Source: an uncultured Lachnospiraceae bacterium
Lineage (GTDB): Bacteria > Bacillota > Clostridia > Lachnospirales > Lachnospiraceae
Reading direction: 5' to 3'
Assembly (NCBI GenBank): GCA_947565255.1
Contig: CANOFI010000042.1
Span: 1-12,311, forward strand
DNA length: 12,311 nucleotides
Below, one piece after another: positions 1 to 7,499 of this stretch. The notes beneath the pieces are model-generated. The model saw only the letters and a list, made by a program, of their open reading frames with translations, was not told the DNA's origin and searched no databases. The translations under genes and the position numbers were made by a program. Position 1 is the stretch's first letter, and each line of letters starts with the position of its first letter.

Positions 1-471
1 AATGGTTGGAAGCAGCGCCTCTTTATTCGCTGTAAGCAATAGGAAAACCGCGTAATCAGCAGGCTCTTCAATTGTTTTTAACAGGGCGTTCTGCGCCTGC
101 ATTGTCATCAGATGCGCATCCTCAATAATATAAATCTTATATTTTCCACTGTAAGGCCTTACATGAACATCATTGTTAATCTGTTCACGAATTTCGTTGA
201 CTCCGATTGTGCTCAGTTTATCCCGGACAAGCCGGATAATATCCGGATGGTTCTCAGACAATGCCTGTTTGCAGGAATGACATTCCAGGCAGGCGTCCGT
301 CCCTTCCTCCTGGCATTGGAGCGCTGCCGCAAAAGCCTTCGCAATCCTCAGCTTTCCGGCCCCCTCCGGTCCGTTTATGATATAGGCATGCGATACTTTT
401 CCCATTTCAATAGATTTTTTTAAAAAACCAACCACATTGGCATGTCCTATAATATCCTGAAATCCTCCCAT
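1..471 (-). CDS. holB: DNA polymerase III delta' subunit, N-terminal part (cut by window edge)
   Basis: This is the clamp-loader delta' subunit, an AAA+ family member that helps load the sliding clamp at the replication fork. The 157 codons visible run off the left edge. The N-terminus (GFQDIIGHANVVGFLKKSI) is typical. A P-loop-like GPEGAGKL follows at residues 34-41, degenerate at its last position as expected for a subunit that does not hydrolyse ATP. Four cysteines at 53, 61, 64 and 67 form the clamp-loader zinc module (C-x7-C-x2-C-x2-C). IIEDAH at 115-120 and QAQNALLKTIEEPA at about 125-138 are hallmarks shared with DnaX. The ATG at 471 is supported by GGAGGTGG at 477-484 with a 5-nt spacer. 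It starts 23 nt after the yaaR stop, the same order as in Bacillus subtilis. DnaX is the main alternative, but the degenerate P-loop and the yaaR neighbour favour HolB. Confidence 0.93.
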   Translation of the reverse strand, partial: MGGFQDIIGHANVVGFLKKSIEMGKVSHAYIINGPEGAGKLRIAKAFAAALQCQEEGTDACLECHSCKQALSENHPDIIRLVRDKLSTIGVNEIREQINNDVHVRPYSGKYKIYIIEDAHLMTMQAQNALLKTIEEPADYAVFLLLTANKEALLPTI

Positions 472-494
472 ATATGCCACCTCCGCTTCTTTTG

Positions 495-935
495 CTAAAT
501 TGCAATATCCAGTAATAATCCCTCGATTTCTCCAACTTTGCCGAGAATTGCAAGGGAATCCTTTTCATCCTTCATAAGCTCTGTCGCCAGCTCATCTAAA
601 TTTTTGTCAACCAGTTTGACAATTCCGTAAACTCTGTGGCGTCCCCGCCGGTCCAGAAAATTCTCTCTTGAGAATTCATGGGAATGGCTGACAACTTCGT
701 TCATAAAGTCCTTTACAAGCCCGCGGTATCTTTTCATATCCTTAATATCCATGTGCTTTGCGAGCTTTTCTCCCTGTGCCGTAATATCCTGCATCAAACC
801 GGAAAGCTTTTCCTGAAGCTCCCCTGCCTCTATTTTACTAATCAGGGAAAACTTAAAACTGCCATCTGATTCCTTCGCCTGCTTTGTTCCCTGTACAATC
901 TCTGTTTTGGCTGTCTGCTCCACTTTAATTGGCAT
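495..935 (-). CDS. yaaR: YaaR family protein (DUF327)
   Basis: This small soluble, charged and mainly helical protein matches the YaaR/DUF327 family by length and neighbourhood. From the start chosen here it has 146 residues, the size I recall for Bacillus subtilis YaaR. Recognisable parts are the central RYRGLVKDFMNEVV and the following SRENFLDRRGRHRVYGIVKL stretch, then a C-terminal helix ending LLLDIAI. The molecular function is not established as far as I know; the family almost always sits directly before holB, as here. The frame is open back to a GTG at 1028 that has no ribosome binding site. The ATG at 935 has AAGGGA about 6 nt upstream, so the first 31 codons are treated as leader. 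A strong promoter at 1044-1072 lies about 110 nt upstream, so yaaR-holB need not depend on the upstream operon. Confidence 0.88.
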   Translation of the reverse strand: MPIKVEQTAKTEIVQGTKQAKESDGSFKFSLISKIEAGELQEKLSGLMQDITAQGEKLAKHMDIKDMKRYRGLVKDFMNEVVSHSHEFSRENFLDRRGRHRVYGIVKLVDKNLDELATELMKDEKDSLAILGKVGEIEGLLLDIAI

Positions 936-1043
936 AACTTTCCCTTCTTTCTTATATGTTTTCTGTTTAGCTTTTCCCTTTCCTATATGCAGAAGCCATT
1001 TCCCGCCCTGTACAGCCGGCCCCTGCACAATTACCGCATTTTC

Positions 1044-1072
1044 ATTATATCAGACATTTTTATTTTCTACAA
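1044..1072 (-). promoter_or_regulatory. sigma-A promoter for yaaR-holB, inside the end of the decarboxylase gene
   Basis: On the minus strand this reads TTGTAG (1067-1072), a 17-nt spacer, then TATAAT (1044-1049), with TG one base before the -10 (extended -10). It overlaps the last codons of the upstream gene and leaves an untranslated leader of about 100 nt. The leader contains a short hairpin, GTGCAG-N7-CTGTAC, at about 1028-1010. The -10 is perfect and the spacing ideal; activity is inferred. Confidence 0.6.
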
Positions 1073-2558
1073 CCATAATCTTTTTTCCATCTCCCTGCCC
1101 GCCAAGCATGGTCAGCCCGCATTGCTCATAACAGGAAAAAAGCTCCAGCACCTCAGAAGTAATCTGTTCACCCGGAACGAGAACAGGTACCCCTGGGGGG
1201 TATATATACCGATACTCCGCAGAGACAAATCCCTGGCTCTCCATCAGCGAAACAGCCGCCTTTTTTTCTATTTCAGCCTGCGACTGCGTCATGACAATCC
1301 GGGGCTTCGGAATATCTGGAAATGTAATATTATGTAAACCCTCTTTATCTGCCCTGCAGTCCACTTCCCCCAGTGCATACAGCAGGCAGTCAAATCCGCT
1401 TTGCGTATCCATCACCGAGGTCATGGCAAGTACATATGCTCCTGCCGCCATCTCCATTTGTAAATGAAATTCCTGAAGGAACATCTGGTATAACTTATCC
1501 CCAGTAAATCCGCTGTTCCCGGAAAAAATACAAATTTTGGACGGGTCCATCCGCCAGATTCCGTCCATTTTTTCTGCCATCTGCGGTGACAGCACAAAGA
1601 GGCTGCAAAGAGAGTCTGCCTGCTTATAAAAACATGCCAGCCGCTCTCTGTAAATTTTAAAAAGCTCGTTTTTATTGTTGCTGACGTAATTAATACAGGC
1701 ATCCATCGCTGCCATAAGGACATAGGACGGGCTGCTTGTCTGGTAAATCTGCAAAAACGTCCGCAGCTTCTCCCGGTCCACCCGGTCCCCGTTCACATGC
1801 AGAACGGCTGTCTGCGTTGGGGCGGGCAGCGTCTTGTGCAGACTCTGAATCACAAGATCTGCACCGCAGGAAACCGCGCTTTTCGGAAAAAAGTCATTTT
1901 CCCGGTCTAACCCCAAATGGGAACCATGCGCTTCATCAACAACTAAAATACAGGAATATCTATGTGTTATATCGGCAATTTTTTCAATATCACTTACCAT
2001 TCCTTCGTAAGTTGGAGAGGTTATAAAAACCGCCCTTATGTCAGGACAGCGCTTCAACGTCTTCTCAACCTCCTCAGGCTTTATTTCCCCGCAGATTCCC
2101 CGGACAGAACCAATTCTGTCTTCCATCAAAGCTCTGTCATTCCGGCCTTTTGGGCCTTTTTGTTTGTTTCCGCATGTACCAGCCATCTTTGGGTATAAAT
2201 ATTCAGGCTGCAAATCCCTTAGAAATACCGCGTGATATGCCGCCTTATGGCTGTTTCTCGCAAAAGCAAGCCGCCCGTTTTTCGGCACTGCCGCACTGAT
2301 TGCCGCCAGAATGCCGCAGGTACTTCCATTTACAAGGAAAAAGCATTCCGATGACCCATAGAGCTGCGCCGCCCGCTCCTGCGCCTCTTTTAATATGCCT
2401 TCTGGGTGATGAAGATTATCAAATCCATCTATCTCTGTAAGGTCTATATGTACCGGAAAATAGGAAATCTCTGGATTTCGTTTATGTCCCGGCATATGAA
2501 AAGGATAGCTTTGCGATGCGGCATATTTTTGCAGCTTTTCTAACAAGGGCCCGTTCAT
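1050..2558 (-). CDS. Orn/Lys/Arg decarboxylase-family PLP enzyme (YaaO-like)
   Basis: This is a fold-type I pyridoxal-phosphate enzyme of the Orn/Lys/Arg decarboxylase family in the short form without an N-terminal wing domain (502 aa; Bacillus subtilis YaaO is of similar size). It starts with the family signature PFHMPGHKR (19-27). It has VVDEAHGSHLGL (206-217), where Asp208 should contact the PLP ring nitrogen, and SLHKTLPAPTQ (239-249), where Lys242 should form the Schiff base. The conserved C-terminal PPGVPVLVPGE is at 454-464. The substrate (lysine, arginine or ornithine) cannot be read from sequence. Residues about 125-154 carry an extra basic, glycine-rich loop absent from the version I know. 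The ATG at 2558 has AAAGGA 5 nt upstream. The gene follows signal peptidase by 18 nt and precedes yaaR, recalling yaaO near yaaR in Bacillus, but without tmk and yaaQ. Confidence 0.9.
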   Translation of the reverse strand: MNGPLLEKLQKYAASQSYPFHMPGHKRNPEISYFPVHIDLTEIDGFDNLHHPEGILKEAQERAAQLYGSSECFFLVNGSTCGILAAISAAVPKNGRLAFARNSHKAAYHAVFLRDLQPEYLYPKMAGTCGNKQKGPKGRNDRALMEDRIGSVRGICGEIKPEEVEKTLKRCPDIRAVFITSPTYEGMVSDIEKIADITHRYSCILVVDEAHGSHLGLDRENDFFPKSAVSCGADLVIQSLHKTLPAPTQTAVLHVNGDRVDREKLRTFLQIYQTSSPSYVLMAAMDACINYVSNNKNELFKIYRERLACFYKQADSLCSLFVLSPQMAEKMDGIWRMDPSKICIFSGNSGFTGDKLYQMFLQEFHLQMEMAAGAYVLAMTSVMDTQSGFDCLLYALGEVDCRADKEGLHNITFPDIPKPRIVMTQSQAEIEKKAAVSLMESQGFVSAEYRYIYPPGVPVLVPGEQITSEVLELFSCYEQCGLTMLGGQGDGKKIMVVENKNV

Positions 2559-2576
2559 GTTGTTCCTTTCTGTTTT

Positions 2577-3152
2577 CTAATAATCCGTCTCTATCCATGA
2601 TATTTTTGGGTAAAACCGAAACATTGCTTTTGCCAGTATTTTTTCTTTTTTTACAAATTTCTTTTCCCAGAAACGGGAATCCTTGGAGTTATTGCGGTTA
2701 TCTCCCAGCATAAAATAACAGTCCTCGGGCACTTTATATACTCCGTCGCCCATACCATCCGGCTCCTCCTTTAAGTAAGGCTCATCGAGAGGTATTTTGC
2801 TGTCATTGATATACACCTTTCCTTCTTTGATCGTCACCGTTTCTCCCGGAAGGCCAATTACACGTTTAATATAGTCTTCCTTTTCATTATCCGGAAATTT
2901 GAACATGACGACGTCAAACCGCTCCGGCTCATTGAACAGATAAGCCAGCCGCAGCCCAATCAGCTTATCACCCTTTTTCATCGTATTTTCCATGGAACCG
3001 CTTGGAATATAAGCGTTCATCAGCACAAAATTCCCAAGGACATATGCTAATACTACTGCAAAGACAATGACTTTAATCCAGCTGATAATTTCCGCTTTTA
3101 TGCTAAATCGTTTTTGTTCGTCCCTGCTTTCCTGTTCAAAATTTTCTTCCAT
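2577..3152 (-). CDS. lepB: signal peptidase I
   Basis: This is a type I signal peptidase, a membrane-anchored serine/lysine protease that removes signal peptides from exported proteins. Numbered from the upstream TTG (two residues more), an acidic cytoplasmic N-terminus of about 25 residues is followed by one membrane segment (about 26-47). The catalytic serine box is IPSGSMENTM with Ser55. Lys98 in DYIKRVIGLPGE is the general base. LGDNRNNSKDSR (151-162) is the conserved C-terminal box. The total of 191 aa fits the short Gram-positive type. The longest reading starts at TTG 3158, only 4 nt after AAGGAG (3163-3168); I prefer ATG 3152, which lies 10 nt from it. The clpA stop is 17 nt upstream, so it is surely co-transcribed with clpSA. 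Confidence 0.95.
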   Translation of the reverse strand: MEENFEQESRDEQKRFSIKAEIISWIKVIVFAVVLAYVLGNFVLMNAYIPSGSMENTMKKGDKLIGLRLAYLFNEPERFDVVMFKFPDNEKEDYIKRVIGLPGETVTIKEGKVYINDSKIPLDEPYLKEEPDGMGDGVYKVPEDCYFMLGDNRNNSKDSRFWEKKFVKKEKILAKAMFRFYPKISWIETDY

Positions 3153-3169
3153 TATCAATCAACTCCTTT

Positions 3170-5401
3170 TTATAAAACGACATAAAATCCATACTGTATT
3201 GCATAGTGCAGGACACATTTGCCGCCTTTTTTCAGTTTTCCAAACAATATCTGATCCACCAATGCCGGCTTCATCTGTGTCTGTATGATTCGTTTAATTT
3301 CACGCGCCCCGTATTCTTTGCTGATGCCTCTTTCCATCAAATAATTGAAAACCGATGCATCATAGGTTACCGACACGTTTTTCTTTTCTAATTTCTCTGA
3401 CAAAAGGTTCAGCTGTTTATTAATAATTTTCTCGGCCATTGCATCGTCCATCCAGTGAAATGTAACTATTTTCGTCAGACGATTGCGAAATTCCGGGCTA
3501 AAATGCCTTTTTACAGCATCCTCAATTGCAGATTTTGCAATTTTTCTTTCACCAAATCCTATTAAATGATTCCCAACTTGCTTAGCTCCCACATTGGATG
3601 TCATAATCAGTATCACATTGCGAAAATCTGTCTTTTTTCCCTGATTATCTGTTAATGTGGCATAATCCATAATCTGAAGCAAAATATTGTAAATATCAGC
3701 ATGCGCCTTTTCGATTTCATCTAGCAATAACACACAGTGCGGCTTTTTACTGACTGCGTTTGTCAAAAGGCCGCCTTCCTCGTACCCCACATATCCGGCC
3801 GGGGAACCGATTAATTTTGCTACTGCCTGTTTTTCCGCATATTCACTCATATCAAAACGCACAAGAGGTATACCCAGCTGCTTCGCCAAACACCTCGCCA
3901 CTTCTGTTTTCCCCACTCCGGTAGGCCCCACGAAAAGCAGACTGGCCACCGGCAGCTCGTCTTCATTCAGTCCCGCTCGCGACAGCTTCACTGCGTGCGC
4001 AACCTCAGCAATCGCTTCCTTCTGCCCAAAAATCTGTCTGTTCAGCTCCTGCTCTAACCCTGCCAGAAGCTTTACTTCATCTGCTTCTACCGTCTGCTTC
4101 GGTATGTTGCAGGTCTTTGCCAGAATTGCCTCAATAAGCTTTCTGTTCACAGACTGACTATGTCTTCCTTCATTCGGGTGCAGGCTTCTGTACGCACCTG
4201 CTTCATCAATCAAATCAATTGCTTTATCCGGCAAAAACCGGTCATTCATATATTTATGGCTTAAATGCACTGCCTGTTCAATCACATCTTTCCCATACCG
4301 GACTTTATGATGCTTTTCGAAAGACTTGATTAAACCCTTTATTACATTTATTGTTTCTTCCTCAGTCATCTCCTGAATATCGACTTTCTGAAACCGCCGG
4401 ATCAAACCTGCACTCTTCGAAAAAATTTTTTTATATTCATCATAAGTCGTAGCGCCTATAAAACGGATATGCCCTTCTGCCAGATAGGGCTTTAACATAT
4501 TAGATATATCCAGCGTTCCGTTCCCGCCGGCTCCGGCCCCTATGATATTGTGAATTTCATCAATGTACACAATGGGTTTTTCTACTGTCAAAAGCCCCTC
4601 CATAACCAGTTTAAAACGTCTCTCAAAATCGCCGCGGTACTGCGTTCCGGCCAGCATGGTTCCGACATCCAGCGCATACACCTTCGCGCCCTGCAGCATA
4701 GGCGGCACATCCCCTTTTTCTATCAAAACCGTAAGTCCCTTTGTAATGGCCGTCTTTCCAACACCGGCCTCACCGACATGCAGCGGATTGTTTTTCAGCT
4801 TCCGGCACAAAATCTGCATTGTACGCTCTAATTCCTCTTCCCTGCCAATCAGGGGAAGGTATTCTTTCGTATGGTCATTCATGCAGGTCACATAATCCTG
4901 CCATTGTATCTGGCTTTTTTCCTGGGACTCTCCATAAAAATGAGTTTCGTCATCCTCGATTCCAAACTGCTCTTCTTCCTCCAGCTCACACATTTCATAT
5001 AACAAATCGGACATATCAACGCCCTGCCGGTTCAAAAAATATACCGCATAGCTGTCTTCTAACTTCGGAATGGCACTAAATAAATGGGGAAGCTCAATTA
5101 CAAATTTCTCACAGGCAGCTGCCCTGACCTCTGCCTCAATAAATACTTCTGCTGCCTGGCTGCTTAATACCGGCGCCTGATGTTCCTCTGCCGCCTGTTC
5201 TAAATTTTCTTCAAAATATTGTTCCAATTGTTTTTTTAATTCTGATACTTTTCCATTACAGCTGGTAAATGCTTCTGCAAATATGCTGTCAAACAGCATG
5301 CCGTACAGAAGATGCTCCGGTGTGATAAATTCATGCTTCTTTTTCTCAACATAAAGAGAAACCCACATCATCAATTCTTCTACCCTTGCTGATAACTCCA
5401 T
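3170..5401 (-). CDS. clpA: ATP-dependent Clp protease ATP-binding subunit ClpA
   Basis: This is the double-ring AAA+ unfoldase that feeds substrates to ClpP (743 aa, close to the usual ~750). A Clp N-domain occupies about 1-145, with an acidic linker at 138-150. The first AAA module has Walker A GEAGVGKT (210-217), Walker B VYIDEIH (278-284) and arginines in LIRRF (about 333-337). The second has Walker A GPTGVGKT (492-499), Walker B LLLDEIE (558-564), sensor-1 TSNVGA (601-606) and sensor-2 YGAREIKR (about 697-704). LIGFGERK (613-620) contains the IGF/IGL-type loop that docks on ClpP, so this should be a protease partner and not a ClpB-type disaggregase. There is no ClpB-type long middle domain. 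AGGGGG precedes the ATG. The clpS stop is 12 nt upstream, which together with the family match favours ClpA over ClpC. Confidence 0.95.
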   Translation of the reverse strand: MELSARVEELMMWVSLYVEKKKHEFITPEHLLYGMLFDSIFAEAFTSCNGKVSELKKQLEQYFEENLEQAAEEHQAPVLSSQAAEVFIEAEVRAAACEKFVIELPHLFSAIPKLEDSYAVYFLNRQGVDMSDLLYEMCELEEEEQFGIEDDETHFYGESQEKSQIQWQDYVTCMNDHTKEYLPLIGREEELERTMQILCRKLKNNPLHVGEAGVGKTAITKGLTVLIEKGDVPPMLQGAKVYALDVGTMLAGTQYRGDFERRFKLVMEGLLTVEKPIVYIDEIHNIIGAGAGGNGTLDISNMLKPYLAEGHIRFIGATTYDEYKKIFSKSAGLIRRFQKVDIQEMTEEETINVIKGLIKSFEKHHKVRYGKDVIEQAVHLSHKYMNDRFLPDKAIDLIDEAGAYRSLHPNEGRHSQSVNRKLIEAILAKTCNIPKQTVEADEVKLLAGLEQELNRQIFGQKEAIAEVAHAVKLSRAGLNEDELPVASLLFVGPTGVGKTEVARCLAKQLGIPLVRFDMSEYAEKQAVAKLIGSPAGYVGYEEGGLLTNAVSKKPHCVLLLDEIEKAHADIYNILLQIMDYATLTDNQGKKTDFRNVILIMTSNVGAKQVGNHLIGFGERKIAKSAIEDAVKRHFSPEFRNRLTKIVTFHWMDDAMAEKIINKQLNLLSEKLEKKNVSVTYDASVFNYLMERGISKEYGAREIKRIIQTQMKPALVDQILFGKLKKGGKCVLHYAIQYGFYVVL

Positions 5402-5413
5402 TCTTTTTCCCCC

Positions 5414-5713
5414 TTACCCTTCTTCTACTGTAATACGGAATGGGTATCCTTCTTCTTTTGCAGCCATCATTGCCCGTTCTGCCTTCGACTTTGCGATATC
5501 ATAGGAATAGGTTCCTACGATTCCACGGTTTCCCTTATGAATTGTCATCATAATGGAAACGGCCTCCTCATATTCTTTATGAAATATTGTCATCAAAATA
5601 TCCACCACAAAATCCATAGGAGTAAAATCATCATTGTGCATGATGACAACATATCGTTTCGGAATTATAATCTTCGTTTTATTTTTTTCTTTTAATGAAC
5701 CCTGCACTGCCAT
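5414..5713 (-). CDS. clpS: ClpS adaptor, N-degron recognin
   Basis: ClpS binds the N-domain of ClpA and delivers proteins with destabilising N-terminal residues. The hallmark YVVIMHNDDFTPMDFV is present, with the Asn-Asp-Asp and Met of the N-degron pocket. A conserved His follows in TIHKGNRGIVGTY, which normally contacts the substrate's alpha-amino group. The basic N-terminal extension (GSLKEKNKTK) is typical of the mobile tail. The frame is open to a GTG at 5737, but that codon abuts AGAAG with no spacer. The ATG at 5713 (99 aa) has AAAGG about 9 nt upstream and resembles relatives' N-termini better, so I use it; the 107-aa form remains possible. It is 12 nt before clpA, giving an adaptor-unfoldase operon. 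No strong promoter is visible between the upstream terminator and the gene. Confidence 0.94.
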   Translation of the reverse strand: MAVQGSLKEKNKTKIIIPKRYVVIMHNDDFTPMDFVVDILMTIFHKEYEEAVSIMMTIHKGNRGIVGTYSYDIAKSKAERAMMAAKEEGYPFRITVEEG

Positions 5714-5745
5714 AGCCTCACGCCTTTTCTTTGACACCTTCTATC

Positions 5746-5790
5746 AAAGGAAAACCTGCAGACAGAAACGCTTCCTGTCTACAGGCCTTT
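5746..5790 (-). terminator. rho-independent terminator of the 64-aa membrane protein gene
   Basis: On the minus strand, AAAAGG is followed by CCTGTAGACAG, an 8-nt loop and CTGTCTGCAGG, then TTTTCCTTT. The stem pairs 10 of 11 positions with one A/C mismatch (arms 5755-5765 and 5775-5785). It lies 19 nt after the stop codon at 5805 and before clpS, so it should end the mini-gene transcript. It could instead work as an attenuator for clpS-clpA. Confidence 0.7.
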
Positions 5791-5804
5791 TCTCAATCCG
5801 TACT

Positions 5805-5999
5805 TTATTTTTGTTTGTTATCGTCTGCGCTATTTACTTTGTCTTCCTGTTTCTGTTCCTTTTTCTTTTTTGCAACAACAGAAAGAACTGCCATTGCAAC
5901 AAGGAGAACGCCCACAGCCACCATAATCCAGATCCATTTGCCTGCGTCCGCATCATCCCCGGTCTTAACAACTGCCATCATATTCATTATTTTATCCAT
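5805..5999 (-). CDS. 64-aa single-span membrane protein resembling a free sortase-type tail
   Basis: I do not recognise a named family. The protein has a 21-residue N-terminus containing VKTGDD (11-16), one hydrophobic segment at about 22-43, a KKKK stop-transfer cluster (44-47) and a hydrophilic C-terminus to residue 64. KTGD, an aromatic start of the membrane span and a basic cluster is the layout of Gram-positive cell-wall sorting signals (LPxTG/xPKTGD), but the Leu-Pro is Val-Val here and there is no exported domain or signal peptide in front. The positive-inside rule suggests N-terminus out, C-terminus in. The start is firm: ATG 5999 with GGAGGT (6008-6013) 8 nt upstream. The gene has its own promoter (6049-6077) and terminator (5746-5790), so it is probably expressed and not a fragment. 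Alternatively it is just a small bitopic membrane protein. Confidence 0.8.
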   Translation of the reverse strand: MDKIMNMMAVVKTGDDADAGKWIWIMVAVGVLLVAMAVLSVVAKKKKEQKQEDKVNSADDNKQK

Positions 6000-6048
6000 A
6001 TATTTTTACCTCCAGTTTTGTTCCGGTTTTACATAATCCCTATCTATC

Positions 6049-6077
6049 ATCATAGCATGTCTTTCCAATTCTTGCAA
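6049..6077 (-). promoter_or_regulatory. sigma-A promoter for the 64-aa membrane protein
   Basis: On the minus strand it reads TTGCAA (6072-6077), a spacer of exactly 17 nt, then TATGAT (6049-6054) with an extended -10 TG. It predicts a leader of about 40 nt ending in the GGAGGT ribosome binding site. An AAGCA-N5-TGCTT inverted repeat touches the -35 and could bind a regulator. Confidence 0.7.
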
Positions 6078-6164
6078 GCAGGAGTTGCTTTTTCGACACA
6101 GATTTCACTGTTTTTTCATATACTTGGTCTCCAGCCGCCGGGTATCCTCTCTATTATATGCAGC

Positions 6165-6232
6165 TATATTTTAAAAAACAAATGTACATCGCAAATAATT
6201 ATCGAATATTTGTTCTGATACAGTACACTGGT
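6165..6232 (-). terminator. possible weak terminator after the flippase gene
   Basis: On the minus strand, after the flippase stop, AGTGTAC can pair with GTACATT (one G-U). Inside that, CAAATA pairs with TATTTG across a 9-nt loop, and TTTGTTTTTT follows. The stem is AT-rich and interrupted, so it is only a weak candidate. The rest of the 234-nt gap (6000-6233) shows only the promoter and ribosome binding site of the next gene. Confidence 0.35.
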
Positions 6233-6233
6233 T

Positions 6234-7469
6234 TTATTTAAAATGACGGACGGCTGTGTAAATAATACAAACTGCCGACAGCAATGCTGATAAACCCGCG
6301 CCAAAGTATAATGTAATATTAACTCCCTGCATGCCAAATTCTTTCACAAGAAACGGGGAGCTTACCAGTACACAGGCAGCCGCTACGCCATTCACTGCGA
6401 CCTGCGTCTTTAGCCGCCGCATAACCGTGAGCAGAACACCCTCAAAATAAATCAGTGCGATTAAAAGCGTCGTAAACAAAACCGGGACCAGCAGATATAC
6501 ATAATCCCGAATTTCCTCTCCAAACACGAGAACCATTGCCCATTCGCCAAACAGCTTTGCGCCGATGAGTGTACATCCAAAAAATATCAGTATCGCTGCC
6601 ACACTTTTTATAATCAGACCGCTGTACTTTTTTTTCTGAACCTCCACATAGCTTTGTGTCAGCTGGGAAATCAATGGATTATAAATCAGGGTACACGCCA
6701 CCTGTATAATGACTGCCGGTGTCGCAACGCTTGCGTATTTTCCAAGTATTCCGCTTCCATAATCCAGCTCTAAAAAATATCTTGGAATCGATACAAGAGA
6801 CGTTAAAAACATTGTACTCAGCATAAGCGGAAAACATTCCCTGATCACAGAATATATTCTTTTTATCTGAAATGTTTCACGCAGACTGTACAGCCGGCCG
6901 CAAATGCGGAAATCATAAAACACCAGAACAAGAGCCGTTGTCAAAATCATGGCAATAATTGCAAATACAAGATTTTTTGTCACATACATCACGCCTACGA
7001 AACAACCAAGCGACAAAATTCCCCTCGCAAAACAGGATACTGCAATATAATCCATACGCCCGGCCTTCTGCTGGATTCCCTGCGTAACATCCACCAGAGC
7101 CTCTATCACCTTATAAAGCATGTACAAAAGGATAATGGAAAACTGCAGTGACGAATACTGTCTGTTAAACAACAAAAAAACAAAGCAGAAAAACAGAGAA
7201 GCAGCACCGGTAACCACCCTTGAATAAACATAAACCATATGCGAATATTCATTTTCATAATCCGACACCTGAAATGCCCGCATGCCAAATAAAGAAACAG
7301 TGTAAAATACATTGGTAATCGAAATCGCAAGCTGAAGCATCCCTGTCGTATCATAAGAAGACAGTCTTACGACCAGTACGGTGATAAGCCACTGGCATCC
7401 AAGGTAAAAAAAGGACCCTATGGAATTATACCATATATTTTTTTTCAGGCTCAGTCCCTCCGAATTCAT
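6234..7469 (-). CDS. oligosaccharide flippase (Wzx-like, MOP superfamily)
   Basis: This is a polytopic membrane protein of 411 residues with about twelve hydrophobic segments spread over its whole length. It has a short cytoplasmic start (NSEGLSLKKNIWYNSIGSFF) that fits the polysaccharide biosynthesis/flippase family. Members move lipid-linked sugars across the cytoplasmic membrane; the glycan here is unknown. The pattern 'LKKNIWYNSIGSFFYLGCQW' with a following LVVRL is typical of Wzx N-termini. The frame opens at a GTG (7499) that abuts the glycosyltransferase stop without a ribosome binding site. The ATG at 7469 has AAAGGAT about 7 nt upstream and is preferred. It lies 30 nt after the glycosyltransferase gene, so the two probably handle the same glycan. 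The sequence shows neither polymerase nor ligase nearby. Confidence 0.88.
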   Translation of the reverse strand: MNSEGLSLKKNIWYNSIGSFFYLGCQWLITVLVVRLSSYDTTGMLQLAISITNVFYTVSLFGMRAFQVSDYENEYSHMVYVYSRVVTGAASLFFCFVFLLFNRQYSSLQFSIILLYMLYKVIEALVDVTQGIQQKAGRMDYIAVSCFARGILSLGCFVGVMYVTKNLVFAIIAMILTTALVLVFYDFRICGRLYSLRETFQIKRIYSVIRECFPLMLSTMFLTSLVSIPRYFLELDYGSGILGKYASVATPAVIIQVACTLIYNPLISQLTQSYVEVQKKKYSGLIIKSVAAILIFFGCTLIGAKLFGEWAMVLVFGEEIRDYVYLLVPVLFTTLLIALIYFEGVLLTVMRRLKTQVAVNGVAAACVLVSSPFLVKEFGMQGVNITLYFGAGLSALLSAVCIIYTAVRHFK

Positions 7470-7499
7470 TTGTATCATCCTTTCAAAGCTGGTTATCAC

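Noticed and set aside
936..1028. 31-codon N-terminal extension of YaaR from GTG 1028
   Set aside because: It has no ribosome binding site and falls just after the predicted transcription start; the ATG at 935 gives the usual 146-aa length.
1196..1213. GGTATATATACC palindrome next to a G-run
   Set aside because: It lies inside the conserved YRYIYPPGVP segment of the decarboxylase gene and is explained by coding.
5634..6218. 194-codon open frame on the plus strand
   Set aside because: It is antisense to clpS, the terminator and the 64-aa gene, has no ribosome binding site, and reads as low-complexity Phe/Leu/His-rich protein.
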